From: Pseudomonas allokribbensis
GTDB taxonomy: Bacteria > Pseudomonadota > Gammaproteobacteria > Pseudomonadales > Pseudomonadaceae
Direction: 5' to 3'
Length of the DNA stretch: 64,000 nt
Assembly: GCF_014863605.1 (NCBI RefSeq)
Contig: NZ_CP062252.1
Location: 6,363,501 to 6,427,500 of the forward strand
The translations under genes were made by a program, and so were the position numbers. How positions within the stretch are numbered: position 1 is the first letter of the stretch; each line of letters opens with the position of its first letter. The notes beneath the pieces are model-generated. The model saw only the letters and a list, made by a program, of their open reading frames with translations. It had not been told where the DNA came from and did not search any database. This document shows positions 41,625 through 51,090 of the stretch, piece after piece.

Positions 41625-43151
41625 CTACCCATCGAAGTCACCCAGATTGATGTTCAAACGGCCGAGCCGGTAAAGCAGCGTGCGACGGGGCAAGCCCAGT
41701 TCCCGGGCGGCGAGCGTCTGGTTGCCGTCGTTCTTGCGCAGGCAATCGAGAAGCAGATTGCGTTCGACCGCTTCCAGTCGTTCGCGCAGATTGAGGCCGC
41801 AGTGGTCTTCCGGCGCCGGTGCCGGTTCCAGTCGCAGCGAAAAATGCTCGGCCAGCAACTCACCGCCCTCGCACAACAGCACTGCCCGTTCGACCAGACC
41901 TTTGAGTTCGCGCACGTTGCCGGGGAAGGTGTAACCGGACAGGTGATCCAGCGCCGCTTCCGACCAGCGCACCGGGTCGCGTTGCAAAAACACGCAAGCC
42001 TTGTCGGCGAAGTGCTTGGCCAGATCGAGGATGTCGCCTTCGCGCTGACGCAGGGCCGGCAACTCGATCGGGAATTGCGCGAGGCGGTAGTACAAGTCCT
42101 CGCGGAATTTGCCTTCGCTGACCAGCACCGACAGATCGCGGTGCGTTGCGGCGATGATGCGCACGTCGATCTTGTGGGTGTCGTTGGAACCCAGCGGACG
42201 AATCTCGCCTTCCTGCAACACGCGCAGCAATTTGGCCTGCAACGCCAGCGGCATGTCGCCGATTTCGTCGAGCAACAGGGTCCCGCCATTGGCCGCGTCG
42301 AACAGCCCGGCGCGGTCGCGGTCGGCGCCGGTGAACGCGCCTTTGCGGTAGCCGAACAGCTCGCTTTCCAGCAGGTTTTCCGGGAACGCCGCGCAGTTCT
42401 GCACGATGAACGCCTGGGACCGGCGCGGGCCGCAATCATGGATTGCCCGCGCGACCACTTCCTTGCCGGTGCCGGTCTCACCGCGCAACAGCACGGTGTA
42501 CGGGCTGTGCAGGACTTTGCTGATCAGCGAGTAGGTCTGGCGCATCGCCGCGCTCTTGCCGATCAGGCCGTAGCCGCTGGCACTCGGCAGGCTGCGCACG
42601 ACCGGCGCGGCCGCATCCACTGGCTGTCGCAGGCGTTGCAGCAAGTGCAACTGACCAAGCACGAACGAGCCGAGCTGACCGAGGGAATCGGCAAACCCTT
42701 GCAGGTTGATGTGGCGACGGCTGGCGCACAGCAACAGGCCTTCGACCGCCTTCTGCCCGTTGACCAGCGGCACGCACAACAGCGACTGCCACGGCGTGGA
42801 CGACGCCGGCAGAAAACTGGTTTCTTGCAGGCTGCCGCCCAGGTCGTCGAAGCACACCACGCGGTTCTGGCACAGGGCGAACTGCAACAGTTGCTCGCCG
42901 TTGTAATCGGCCGGCAGGCTCGCCGCGCTGCGCGGTTGCAGCACGCCGTCGAGGCATTCGGCATTCATCCCCAGCGACGTGTGCGTGGCGTCCAGCAAGT
43001 ACAGCTGCGTCAGTTCGCAACTGCTCAGCCCGGCCAGACCGCGCACGAAGTCACCCAGCAGCGCAGCACCGTCCGCCGAGCGCGACAGGCTGGCGAACTG
43101 CGCCAGCAAGGCTTCGGCATAGAGCAGTGGCTGCGGCACTTGAGTGAACAT
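41625..43151 (-). CDS. Sigma-54-dependent transcriptional activator (Sfa2-like)
   Basis: A 508-residue enhancer-binding protein. An N-terminal GAF-like sensor (about residues 20-170), a central AAA+ domain with Walker A GETGTGKE (about 222-229), the sigma-54 contact loop GAFTGA (about 270-275) and [11 protein letters not shown]alker B, and a C-terminal Fis-type helix-turn-helix ([23 protein letters not shown]). GTG 43160 precedes ATG 43151; the ATG has GAGGTGAG upstream. In HSI-II and HSI-III clusters this place is held by sfa2/sfa3, which tune T6SS expression through RpoN. Confidence 0.94.
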   Translation of the reverse strand: MFTQVPQPLLYAEALLAQFASLSRSADGAALLGDFVRGLAGLSSCELTQLYLLDATHTSLGMNAECLDGVLQPRSAASLPADYNGEQLLQFALCQNRVVCFDDLGGSLQETSFLPASSTPWQSLLCVPLVNGQKAVEGLLLCASRRHINLQGFADSLGQLGSFVLGQLHLLQRLRQPVDAAAPVVRSLPSASGYGLIGKSAAMRQTYSLISKVLHSPYTVLLRGETGTGKEVVARAIHDCGPRRSQAFIVQNCAAFPENLLESELFGYRKGAFTGADRDRAGLFDAANGGTLLLDEIGDMPLALQAKLLRVLQEGEIRPLGSNDTHKIDVRIIAATHRDLSVLVSEGKFREDLYYRLAQFPIELPALRQREGDILDLAKHFADKACVFLQRDPVRWSEAALDHLSGYTFPGNVRELKGLVERAVLLCEGGELLAEHFSLRLEPAPAPEDHCGLNLRERLEAVERNLLLDCLRKNDGNQTLAARELGLPRRTLLYRLGRLNINLGDFDG

Positions 43152-43161
43152 CACACTCACC

Positions 43162-45819
43162 TCAGGCGAACTCGCAGGTCACGCTGGCGTCGCCGTCGAG
43201 CGTCGCATGCACGCGCTTGAGGCTTTCACCGGTGGCCATGGCGTCGAGCAAGCGGTCGGCCACCAGCGGCAACACGTGCTGGTCGAGCAAGTGGTCGATC
43301 AGACGCGCACCGCTTTCGCTCTGGGTGCAGCGCTCGGACAGGTGATCGACGAGGTTCTGGCACCAGCTGAAATCCAGCTGACGACGGTTCAGACGCTCGC
43401 CCAGACGACCGAGTTTGATCTCGATCAACTCGCGCAGCACCGGGCCGCCGACCGGGTAGTACGGCACCACTTTCATCCGCGCCAGCAGCGCCGGTTTGAA
43501 GTGTTTGCTGAGCACCGGGCGAATGGTTTCTTCCAGCACTTCGGCGGTCGGACGCGCGCCGTCTTCGCAGAGGTCGCTGATCTTGTCGCTGCCCAGGTTC
43601 GAGGTCATCAGGATCAGCGTGTTGCGGAAGTCGATCTCGCGCCCTTCGCCGTCGTTGGCCACACCTTTGTCGAAGATTTGGTAGAACAGGTTGAGCACGT
43701 CCGGGTCGGCCTTCTCGACTTCATCGAGCAACACCACCGAGTACGGTTTCTGGCGCACGGCTTCGGTGAGCATGCCGCCCTCGCCGTAACCGACGTAGCC
43801 TGGCGGCGCACCGATCAGGCGGGAAACAGTGTGCTTCTCCTGGAACTCGGACATGTTGATGGTGGTGATGAAGCGATCGCCGCCGTACAGCAAATCGGCG
43901 AGTGCCAGTGCGGTTTCGGTCTTGCCGACGCCGCTCGGGCCCACCAGCAGGAACACGCCGACCGGTGCGTCAGGCTTGTTCAGACCGGCAGCGGTGGCGC
44001 GCATCGAGCGATCCAGTGCGTGGACGGCTTGTTCCTGACCACGGATACGGGTGCGCAGGTCAGTGGCGAAGCTTGCGACTTTGGCGTTGTGTTCGCGGGC
44101 CAGTTGCGCCAGCGGCACGCCGGTCCAGGCGCTGATCACTTCGGCCACCAGACGCGGGCAGACTTCGAAGCTGACCAGACGCTCCTTGACCTGAGCGGCG
44201 GTCAGGGCGCTGTGGGTTTCGTTGAGTTGCGCTTCCAGCGCTTCGACGCTGAGGGCTTCGTCGACTTCGGCGGCGTGGGTTTCGATCACGGTGCCTTCGG
44301 CGTCTTCCTCAACAGTCACTGTCGGCTCGACCGCCGCCGCTTCACGGGCCTTGGCCAGTTGCTGACGCAGTTCCAGCAGGCGCTCGGCCAGTTGTTTCTG
44401 CTCGGTCCACAGGGTTTCCAGTGCGACCATTTCGTCTTCGGCTTCGTCCAGACGCGCTTCCAGTGCATCCAGCGCTTCGTGGTCGATCAGCAGACCGGCT
44501 TCGGCATCGCGGCGCAGGGCCTGGCGCTGACGGCCACCTTCAGCCAGCTCGCCACGCAGGCGTTCCAGGCTTTCCGGGGCAGCGGCGAGGCTGATGCGAA
44601 CGCGGGCGCAGGCGGTGTCGAGTACATCGACCGCTTTGTCCGGCAGTTGGCGACCGGCCAGGTAACGGGCGGACAGTTCCGCTGCCGACACCACCGCATC
44701 ATCGCGCAGGTAGATGCCGTGGCTTTTCTCGTAGACCTGAGCCAGGCCACGCAGGATGGTCACCGCTTCATTCACGGTCGGTTCATGCAGCTGAACCGGC
44801 TGGAAACGACGGGCCAGTGCCGGGTCTTTCTCGAAGTATTTCTTGTACTCGGCCCAGGTGGTCGCAGCGATGGTGCGCAGTTCGCCACGGGCCAGCGCCG
44901 GCTTCAGCAGGTTGGCCGCATCGGAACCACCGGCATTGCCACCCGCGCCGATCAGGGTGTGGGCTTCGTCGATGAACAGGATGATCGGCTTCGGCGAGGC
45001 TTTGACCTCGTCGATCACGCCTTTCAGACGACGCTCGAATTCACCTTTGACACTGGCGCCGGCCTGCAACAGGCCCATGTCCAGCGACAGCAGTTCGACG
45101 CCCTTGAGCACTTGCGGTACTTCACCGGCAGCGATGCGCGAGGCCAGGCCTTCGACGATGGCGGTTTTACCGACACCGGCTTCACCGACCACGATCGGGT
45201 TGTTCTTGCGGCGACGGGCGAGGATGTCGACCATCTGGCGGATCGCGCCATCGCGGCACAGCACCGGGTCGAGTTTGCCGTCGCGGGCCTGTTGGGTCAG
45301 GTTGTGGGTGAAGCGCTCCAGCAGCGATTCGCCTTGGGCAGCCGGTTTGCCGTTGGCCGCTGCTTGCGGCTGTTGCGACAGGGCAAACTCCTTCAGACGA
45401 TCGATGTTCAGTTTGGCGAGCAACGGCTGGTAGCGGCTGCCGGCGTAGCGCATCGGGTTGCGCAGCAGCGCGAGGATCAGCGCCGCATCTTCGACCGAGG
45501 TCTGGCCCAGTTCAAGGTTGGCCACCAGCAGCGCGTCTTGCAGCCACTGCACCAGCTCCGGCGCGAACACCGGGTTGCGCGAAGCGCTGTGTTCAACCCG
45601 CGATTGCAGTGCGGCGCTCAGTTCGCCAGCGTCCACATCGGCATCTTGCAGCGCGCGGGAGAGCAGACCGTTCGGGCGCTCCAGCAGGCCCAGCATCAGG
45701 TCTTCGACCAGAATCTTGCTGCCGCCACGAGCGACGCAGCGCTCGGCCGAACGCTCCAGATCGCGACGGGTTTCGGCGTCCAGCGCCTGGATGAGTTGTT
45801 GCAGGTCTACGTTGATCAT
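43162..45819 (-). CDS. tssH: T6SS sheath-recycling AAA+ ATPase ClpV (TssH)
   Basis: An 885-residue ClpB/ClpV-family ATPase that disassembles contracted TssB/TssC sheaths. N-terminal double-Clp domain (about 10-150, with DADVDAGELS), AAA1 with Walker A GEAGVGKT (about 211-218), a coiled-coil middle region rich in Glu/Gln (about 430-540), and AAA2 with GPSGVGKTET (about 626-635). The middle domain is short compared with ClpB, as in ClpV. It is 11 bases after tssG and 10 bases before the activator gene. Confidence 0.96.
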   Translation of the reverse strand: MINVDLQQLIQALDAETRRDLERSAERCVARGGSKILVEDLMLGLLERPNGLLSRALQDADVDAGELSAALQSRVEHSASRNPVFAPELVQWLQDALLVANLELGQTSVEDAALILALLRNPMRYAGSRYQPLLAKLNIDRLKEFALSQQPQAAANGKPAAQGESLLERFTHNLTQQARDGKLDPVLCRDGAIRQMVDILARRRKNNPIVVGEAGVGKTAIVEGLASRIAAGEVPQVLKGVELLSLDMGLLQAGASVKGEFERRLKGVIDEVKASPKPIILFIDEAHTLIGAGGNAGGSDAANLLKPALARGELRTIAATTWAEYKKYFEKDPALARRFQPVQLHEPTVNEAVTILRGLAQVYEKSHGIYLRDDAVVSAAELSARYLAGRQLPDKAVDVLDTACARVRISLAAAPESLERLRGELAEGGRQRQALRRDAEAGLLIDHEALDALEARLDEAEDEMVALETLWTEQKQLAERLLELRQQLAKAREAAAVEPTVTVEEDAEGTVIETHAAEVDEALSVEALEAQLNETHSALTAAQVKERLVSFEVCPRLVAEVISAWTGVPLAQLAREHNAKVASFATDLRTRIRGQEQAVHALDRSMRATAAGLNKPDAPVGVFLLVGPSGVGKTETALALADLLYGGDRFITTINMSEFQEKHTVSRLIGAPPGYVGYGEGGMLTEAVRQKPYSVVLLDEVEKADPDVLNLFYQIFDKGVANDGEGREIDFRNTLILMTSNLGSDKISDLCEDGARPTAEVLEETIRPVLSKHFKPALLARMKVVPYYPVGGPVLRELIEIKLGRLGERLNRRQLDFSWCQNLVDHLSERCTQSESGARLIDHLLDQHVLPLVADRLLDAMATGESLKRVHATLDGDASVTCEFA

Positions 45820-45830
45820 GGCTCACGTCC

Positions 45831-46838
45831 TTAATGAATTTTGCTGCCGAGTGTCACCACGCCGTCTGCTTTCTCGCAGCCCAGCCAACTGGTCCACCCC
45901 AGGCGACAGTCGTTCTTCTCGCCAATGCGCAGTTCGCGGATTTCTTCCGGGCGCAGCACCAGGCGAATGTCGTAATCGAGCGGGTCACGCAAGGTGAACC
46001 GCACCAGCGCGCAGAGCGGCTGGTAACCGAAACCGATGGGCAGGAATTCGTGGAAGCGTTCCCAGTCGAGTTCGGTGATGTGAATGCGGAACTTGCCGCT
46101 GCGGTCGCGCACGTGTTCGCCCAGCACCAGGTCTTCACCCAGCACGCTGTTGGCGAAGCCGAGGCGGTTGCGTTGCTCTTCGAGGATTTCCACGCGGCGC
46201 TCGATGCACTGCTCGATGACCAGGTCTTCGTGCTTGAAGTAGTAACGCAGCACCGCTTCGATCAGCGCCGCCGAGTGCGCCCGCAGACTGAGCAGGCCGA
46301 GGTACGGCAGCAGGCGTTTCCAGTTCAGTTCCTTGGCCCGGCGGATCTCGTCGCCGCCGAGGCCGATCAGGGCGAACAGCTGCGACGAGAACGGGTCAAC
46401 CGCACCGCTCTGGAAGCTCGCGCGATAGCGATACTTGCGCCAGATCGGCAGCAACAGCCGTTGCAGGCGATGGTGGAACAGGTCGAGGAAGTTGCGCGTC
46501 GGGTTGCCGTCTTCGCTGTCGCCCAGGGCTTGTTCGCCGTAGAACGCTGGCAGCGGCGAACCGGAACCGACCAGGCCGATCAGGTTGAAACGCAGGCGCG
46601 CGCGCATCTGCCCGTGTTCTTCGAAAAACTCCACGCGATCGACGTCGCTGCCGGGAAATCCCAGGCTCGGGTTGGCCTGGAATTCCAGCTGGTCGTACAG
46701 GTCTTCTTCGCTCAGGTACGGGTGCGCGTCGCGCAGCCGGTCGATCACCAGCAACACGGCCTGAAACAGCGAGTACTCGCGTATTACCCGGGTCAGCCCG
46801 CTTAAAGCAGGGGCTGCAGACCCATACGTGGTGTCCAT
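45831..46838 (-). CDS. tssG: T6SS baseplate protein TssG
   Basis: A 335-residue TssG. Family features are YSLFQAVLLVIDRLRDAHPYL near the start, RLRFNLIGLVGSGSPLPAFYGEQAL (about 77-101), FLDLFHHRLQRLLLPIWRKYRY (about 115-136), and the C-terminal RLGWTSWLG. With TssF, TssE and TssK it forms the baseplate wedge. The start codon overlaps the end of tssF by 37 bases, typical for this pair. Confidence 0.95.
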   Translation of the reverse strand: MDTTYGSAAPALSGLTRVIREYSLFQAVLLVIDRLRDAHPYLSEEDLYDQLEFQANPSLGFPGSDVDRVEFFEEHGQMRARLRFNLIGLVGSGSPLPAFYGEQALGDSEDGNPTRNFLDLFHHRLQRLLLPIWRKYRYRASFQSGAVDPFSSQLFALIGLGGDEIRRAKELNWKRLLPYLGLLSLRAHSAALIEAVLRYYFKHEDLVIEQCIERRVEILEEQRNRLGFANSVLGEDLVLGEHVRDRSGKFRIHITELDWERFHEFLPIGFGYQPLCALVRFTLRDPLDYDIRLVLRPEEIRELRIGEKNDCRLGWTSWLGCEKADGVVTLGSKIH

Positions 46839-48589
46839 TGGTACACCTCTCCCTGTGTGCTTTTTACTCGCAGCTCGTGGAACGAATTGAGACTGGCGTA
46901 AAGCGCGAAAAACTCGTTGAGAACCGAGGCGAAGACGAACAGGTCGCCCTCACCGATATACCCTTCCGGGTCGATAGTCAGTTCGGTGCGCAAACCGCGC
47001 ACCGGCAGGCCACGGTGCAGCCGGTCCACGTGGTGATGCTTGATCAGTTTCAGACCGCCGAGCAGGCGTTTGCTGACCTTCTCCGCGTGCTGGTCGTAGT
47101 AGCGCGGCAGGTCGTAGGTTTCGAGAATCACCTTCAGTGCATTGACGTCGGCCAGCGACAGATAGTTAAGCGACATGTTGCTGATCAGCTTCCACAGGAA
47201 GTCACGGTTCAGCGGCGGCGCGAAACTGGACGTGGCCGGGGTGATGTTGCGGAAACTCAGGAACTCCGGCGTTTCTTCGCAGGCCATGCAGATCTGCCCG
47301 AGCTTGAGTTTGCGCGGCAGGTTCTGGTTGGTGCAGACCAGCTCGATCGACAGGGTTTCGTGGGCTTCGGTGTGGCGGATGCCGAAGCTCAGGTAGGTGT
47401 CGAGGCCGTCGTGCAGCAGCGACGAACGCTGGCGGATGCTGTAATGCGGACGGCTGTTGGGCACGTCGAAACTCGGGTCGTGCTCGAAGGATTCGAACGG
47501 CACGTATTCCTGATAACCGAGGCCGCCGGGCTTCCAGCCGGTCACGGTTTCCACCGAGAACACGCCGCAGTTTTCCAGATCGAATTCCGCCGGCAGCAGC
47601 AGGTATTCATCCTGCTTGCCGTCGAGGCGGATCGGCAGTGCGTCGTGCTTGAACAGGTTGACGATCGGCGTGCAGAACAGCTTCACGTTATCCAGGGTCG
47701 GACGCATGCGCATGATGCCGCTCTTGCGGATGTCGAAGCGCAATTCCAGGCCGCGCATCTGCTTGAGGGTGTCTTCCGGCAGCGCCTTGAGAATGTCCAG
47801 ACCGTGGACATCGACGAACAGGAATTTGTCCTGGAAAGCGAAGTATTCCTGCAGGTAGCGATAGCCCCGAAAGGTGTTCAGCGGATACGGGATCAACGCT
47901 TCTTCTTCGGCAAAACCCACTGGCTTGACGCGGTCGCCCGGAATCTTGAACGCCATCGGTTTGCCGCTCACACCGTCGATAGGCTTGCCGGCGCCGTCGA
48001 GCGGGATCAGTTCGATGCCGTCGAGGTTGCGCAGCAGGCTCAGGTAGAGCATCTGGCTGATGTAGCGCTCACCTGCAAAGTGCAGACGCAGCTTGCTCAG
48101 CTCCAGCTCGCCGAGGTGGCCGTCGGCACTCATCTCCAGGCGCAGGCTGAGCAGCGAACCGTCGCCCTTCACCGAGTAGTTCAGCGCGGCCAGATCCAGC
48201 GCCATGACTTCGGTCGGGTAGCAGGTGCGGAAGCGGCAACGCACGTCTTCGATCGGCACGCTTTCAATCGGCGTATCACGCTCGACCTTTAGCGCCGGCC
48301 CCGAGCGCTTGAGTGGATCGAACTGCAGAATGCTGAACGCCGGCAGCGGGCGCATGTAGTTCGGCCACAGCAACTGCATCAGCGAATGGCTGAGCTCCGG
48401 CAACTCGTCATCGAGCTTCTGGCGCAGCCGCCCGGTCAGAAACGCAAAGCCTTCCAGCAACCGCTCCACGTCCGGATCCCGCCCGGCCTGTCCCAGGAAC
48501 GGTGCCAACGCCGGACTACGCTCGGCGAAACGGCGGCCCAGTTGGCGCAGTGCGGTGAGTTCGCTTTGGTAGTAGTGGTTAAAGGACAC
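46802..48589 (-). CDS. tssF: T6SS baseplate protein TssF
   Basis: A 595-residue TssF with the family opening FNHYYQSELTALRQLGRRFAERSPALAPFLG, FLTGRLRQKLDDELPELSHSLMQLLWPNYMRPLPAFSILQF (about 51-91), and the late GLPVRGLRTELTIDPEGYIGEGDLFVFASVLNEFFALYASLNSF. The start is GTG 48589 with AGGTACC upstream. It follows the seven-gene insertion by 27 bases rather than tssE directly. Confidence 0.96.
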   Translation of the reverse strand: MSFNHYYQSELTALRQLGRRFAERSPALAPFLGQAGRDPDVERLLEGFAFLTGRLRQKLDDELPELSHSLMQLLWPNYMRPLPAFSILQFDPLKRSGPALKVERDTPIESVPIEDVRCRFRTCYPTEVMALDLAALNYSVKGDGSLLSLRLEMSADGHLGELELSKLRLHFAGERYISQMLYLSLLRNLDGIELIPLDGAGKPIDGVSGKPMAFKIPGDRVKPVGFAEEEALIPYPLNTFRGYRYLQEYFAFQDKFLFVDVHGLDILKALPEDTLKQMRGLELRFDIRKSGIMRMRPTLDNVKLFCTPIVNLFKHDALPIRLDGKQDEYLLLPAEFDLENCGVFSVETVTGWKPGGLGYQEYVPFESFEHDPSFDVPNSRPHYSIRQRSSLLHDGLDTYLSFGIRHTEAHETLSIELVCTNQNLPRKLKLGQICMACEETPEFLSFRNITPATSSFAPPLNRDFLWKLISNMSLNYLSLADVNALKVILETYDLPRYYDQHAEKVSKRLLGGLKLIKHHHVDRLHRGLPVRGLRTELTIDPEGYIGEGDLFVFASVLNEFFALYASLNSFHELRVKSTQGEVYQWTPRMGLQPLL

Positions 48590-48616
48590 GGGGTACCTGC
48601 CTGGTAGTGGAACTCA

Positions 48617-49042
48617 TCAAAAAAATATCCTGTAGAGCGCGACCGTCACGCCGGCACACACGTAACCGCCGATCAGGAGGTACGGCACGAGCAGGATCCA
48701 GCTGTAGGCCATGAAAGCACTGTAGAACGGCCCGGCAACCAGACTGCACAAGCCATAAAGCATCCATGGCACCGCGTAGAAAGGGATGAACTTCAACGGC
48801 GCCAGCCAGACCATCCGCAGCGCCTGCTGCTCATTGCGGCTCTTCGCGGCCCGCGAGCCCCATAGCGCAAACAACAGCAACCCGGGCATGCCGAACCACA
48901 ACAGATACACCCAGTGGGTCTCGGACGAATCGAATGTCGAATAATCGCCAATCCACAGGCCATAGGATGAAAACGCCAACATGACCAGGAATGGCGCCCA
49001 CAAGGCACCCATGAAGAAACTCAGCTGCGCGCGACTAAGCAT
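48617..49042 (-). CDS. Four-helix membrane protein in the tssE-tssF insertion
   Basis: A 141-residue inner-membrane protein with four predicted helices (FFMGALWAPFLVMLAFSSYGLWI, WVYLLWFGMPGLLLFALWG, LKFIPFYAVPWMLYGLCSLVAGPF, YSWILLVPYLLIGGYVCAGVTVALY). It has no signal peptide. ATG 49042 overlaps the end of the preceding gene by 8 bases. Not recognised; its layout differs from core Tss proteins. Last of the seven inserted genes. Confidence 0.68.
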   Translation of the reverse strand: MLSRAQLSFFMGALWAPFLVMLAFSSYGLWIGDYSTFDSSETHWVYLLWFGMPGLLLFALWGSRAAKSRNEQQALRMVWLAPLKFIPFYAVPWMLYGLCSLVAGPFYSAFMAYSWILLVPYLLIGGYVCAGVTVALYRIFF

Positions 49043-49484
49043 GGCCAGCCTCCGACGCGCGTTTCGAGGCTTTTGCGCCGGAAAATTTGCGCATGTACCA
49101 CGCTTCCAGGCCGACGCAAACGACGATCGCCGCCAAGGTGAACGCCCCCTGACCAATGCCATACAACAGCGCCCGCAGCGGGTGATGCGGCAGCATCCAG
49201 AACAGCACCAGCGCCACCCAGATCGCCCACATCACCAACTTCACGCGCAGCACGGGAATCAGCGCCAGCACCCAGTTGAAAACGAGAAAAAACTCGTAAA
49301 GGAATTTGCTGGTCAGGCGAATGTTCACACCACGGGAGGTCAAGCTGCCGTAGGTCGAGATGTACCAGTCGGCCGCGAAGTTATTCAGCAACGTGTAACC
49401 GACACAGAAAAGACTGTGGATCAACAGGCAGCAGACGATGCGGGCCGGCATGTTCATGCGCATCTCGTCAGGTCCGGCTGTCAT
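49035..49484 (-). CDS. Polytopic membrane protein in the tssE-tssF insertion
   Basis: A 149-residue protein with four hydrophobic segments (IVCCLLIHSLFCVGYTLL, FLYEFFLVFNWVLALIPVL, VKLVMWAIWVALVLFWMLP, ALLYGIGQGAFTLAAIVVCVGL) and a basic C terminus (RKFSGAKASKRAS). ATG 49484 overlaps the previous stop by 4 bases; the preceding TTG is not preferred. The topology resembles its downstream neighbour, and the two could form a pair. Function unknown. Confidence 0.68.
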   Translation of the reverse strand: MTAGPDEMRMNMPARIVCCLLIHSLFCVGYTLLNNFAADWYISTYGSLTSRGVNIRLTSKFLYEFFLVFNWVLALIPVLRVKLVMWAIWVALVLFWMLPHHPLRALLYGIGQGAFTLAAIVVCVGLEAWYMRKFSGAKASKRASEAGHA

Positions 49485-49876
49485 GGGCAAAACACTCCGT
49501 CCTTGAGGGTCCAGCTGCGCTGTAGTCCATCGCGCTCGCGTTTGGCGTCGGGCAAGACGTGGCGCATCTCGTCTGCGCTGACGAGGCGCGTCCGCTCCGG
49601 CCCTTTCATCGTGAGCGAATAGCGACCGCTGATTTGCTCTTCGATGTCTTCACCGTAAGACTTGTAGCTGGCAACACTGACTCGCTCGCCCGGCGCAACC
49701 GGACGCGGCGTGATCGACGGCAACCAGTTGGTCGAATGCTGCGATTGCACTTCAAGCGGTACGCCACAGGTGTTGACGAGGTAAATGTCGTTTATATAAA
49801 CCAGCTGCGTCGTGCAGCCCGCCAACAACAGGCCAGCCACCACTGACAGCGATGTCATGCAGGCGCTGAATTTCAC
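49481..49876 (-). CDS. Small lipoprotein in the tssE-tssF insertion
   Basis: A 131-residue lipoprotein: SLSVVAGLLLAGCTTQ gives an LAGC lipobox with Cys near residue 21. The mature part includes VYINDIYLVNTCGVPLEVQSQ and an internal disulfide possibility with the C-terminal VFCP. The start is GTG 49876 with GAGGG upstream, overlapping the previous stop (GTGA). No family recognised. A lipoprotein directly inside a T6SS operon could be an immunity protein. Confidence 0.68.
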   Translation of the reverse strand: MKFSACMTSLSVVAGLLLAGCTTQLVYINDIYLVNTCGVPLEVQSQHSTNWLPSITPRPVAPGERVSVASYKSYGEDIEEQISGRYSLTMKGPERTRLVSADEMRHVLPDAKRERDGLQRSWTLKDGVFCP

Positions 49877-50256
49877 TGAACACGCCCTCCCTTGCTCGTC
49901 GTGACCGGCACGTACGAGTCAACGAAGAGGTATTCACCGTCGAAAGCGCTGACCCGGTTCATCGTCAACGGTTTTCCATCCTGAGTGGCGAAGCGCACCC
50001 AGCCTTCCTTGACGAGACTGCCGCCCTCTGAACGCACCTGAATGAAGTAGTCCGGAGGCATCGACCGAGTAATCTCGATGAAGTCGCCACCATCCTCGGC
50101 ACCCCGCCACACCGCGTCGGGATAACCGGGCAATACCGGCTTTTTCGAGTGACTCCAGCTCAATTTGATCGCGACCATCACGACGGCGATGATGGCCAAT
50201 GCTCCGATCAGGCTCAGCAGATGATTGAGCCATTTCCACGCGCGCAGCCACGTCAT
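49873..50256 (-). CDS. Single-span membrane protein in the tssE-tssF insertion
   Basis: A 127-residue protein. One N-terminal signal anchor (WLNHLLSLIGALAIIAVVMVAIKL) is followed by a periplasmic domain of about 90 residues (DFIEITRSMPPDYFIQVRSEGGSLVKEGWVRFATQDGKPLTMNRV). A GTG three codons upstream of ATG 50256 is an alternative start. Unknown function; same general layout (anchor plus small periplasmic domain) as the gene at 50680. Confidence 0.66.
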   Translation of the reverse strand: MTWLRAWKWLNHLLSLIGALAIIAVVMVAIKLSWSHSKKPVLPGYPDAVWRGAEDGGDFIEITRSMPPDYFIQVRSEGGSLVKEGWVRFATQDGKPLTMNRVSAFDGEYLFVDSYVPVTTSKGGRVQ

Positions 50257-50308
50257 GGCGAGCACCCGGTACGCGCATCGCGCTTCTCAAAATTGTTCGA
50301 GCCGGCGA

Positions 50309-50680
50309 TCAGGCGCATTCAGGCACCGTCCATGTTTCCCAGCCCTGCATGCCAGGGAAAAAAAACGTTTGGCCGTGGAATTCGGGGGCGACGCCTTCAG
50401 CCTCTTTCAGCCACAGCTTCCATTCGGACGATTCGAGCAAGGTGCCGTCTTTTGTGAACACACGGAAAAAGTACGGACTGCTGAACAGCTCAAGCACCCG
50501 TCCGACCATACCCAGCGCGCCATAGCCCGGGGCGTACATGACGACATAACACTGACCCGATTCGCTCCAGTCTTTAGTCAAAGGATGAGCCAACCTGCCC
50601 GCGAACATCTTCAGCCCCAACAAGACCAGGAGCACGCAGGCCAGCGCAGCCACGACTAATCCGATGAGTCGGCTACCCAT
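50309..50680 (-). CDS. Exported/anchored protein, paralogue of the 51087 product
   Basis: A 123-residue protein with an N-terminal hydrophobic anchor (LIGLVVAALACVLLVLLGLKM). The rest matches the 51087 protein: RLAHPLTKDWSESGQCYVVMYAPGYGALGMVGRVLELFSSPYFFRVFTKDGTLLESSEWKLW versus its counterpart, and both end with W-x-x-P-x-C. The ATG shares one base with the preceding stop (TGATG-type overlap). Function unknown; the duplication suggests a diversifying immunity-type family. Confidence 0.7.
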   Translation of the reverse strand: MGSRLIGLVVAALACVLLVLLGLKMFAGRLAHPLTKDWSESGQCYVVMYAPGYGALGMVGRVLELFSSPYFFRVFTKDGTLLESSEWKLWLKEAEGVAPEFHGQTFFFPGMQGWETWTVPECA

Positions 50681-51090
50681 CAGTTTTCTATCACTTCATA
50701 GGGGGTATTACTGATCACGCTGTTGGCCCAATGCTCTTTCCAGCCTGGGAGCGACCACGTGAATGTTCGATCAGCCTTGTTGAAATCGATCCATGTAATG
50801 CCGACGACTTTTTCGTCTTCGTATTCGCGCATATACAGCGACTCACGAATCATCAGAGGCGTGCGGTAGATGTGATCGGGGTCCTTCAGGTCAACAACTC
50901 TGAGGTAAAGCATGTTGGATGCACCGATCATCCAACTGGCCGGAACCACCTCGAATCTGTAATCGCCTGAAGGGCTGACGGTCACCAGGGACGGGGTACG
51001 TGTCCGCTCACCAACGACGACGAGAAGTGCCAGCAACAACGCCGTGATCATGAAGACGCCAGCCGCCCTCGCGCTCTTTCGCAGGTTCAT
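50680..51090 (-). CDS. Anchored periplasmic protein in the tssE-tssF insertion
   Basis: A 136-residue protein with an N-terminal anchor or signal (AAGVFMITALLLALLVVVGE) and a beta-rich periplasmic domain (YRFEVVPASWMIGASNMLYLRVVDLKDPDHIYRTPLMIRE, then VVGITWIDFNKADRTFTWSLPGW). ATG 51090 overlaps the previous stop (ATGA). It sits between the two paralogous genes. Not recognised. Confidence 0.66.
   Translation of the reverse strand: MNLRKSARAAGVFMITALLLALLVVVGERTRTPSLVTVSPSGDYRFEVVPASWMIGASNMLYLRVVDLKDPDHIYRTPLMIRESLYMREYEDEKVVGITWIDFNKADRTFTWSLPGWKEHWANSVISNTPYEVIEN

Noticed and set aside
43144..45834. 896-codon plus-strand ORF opposite clpV
   Set aside because: Low-complexity antisense shadow of tssH.
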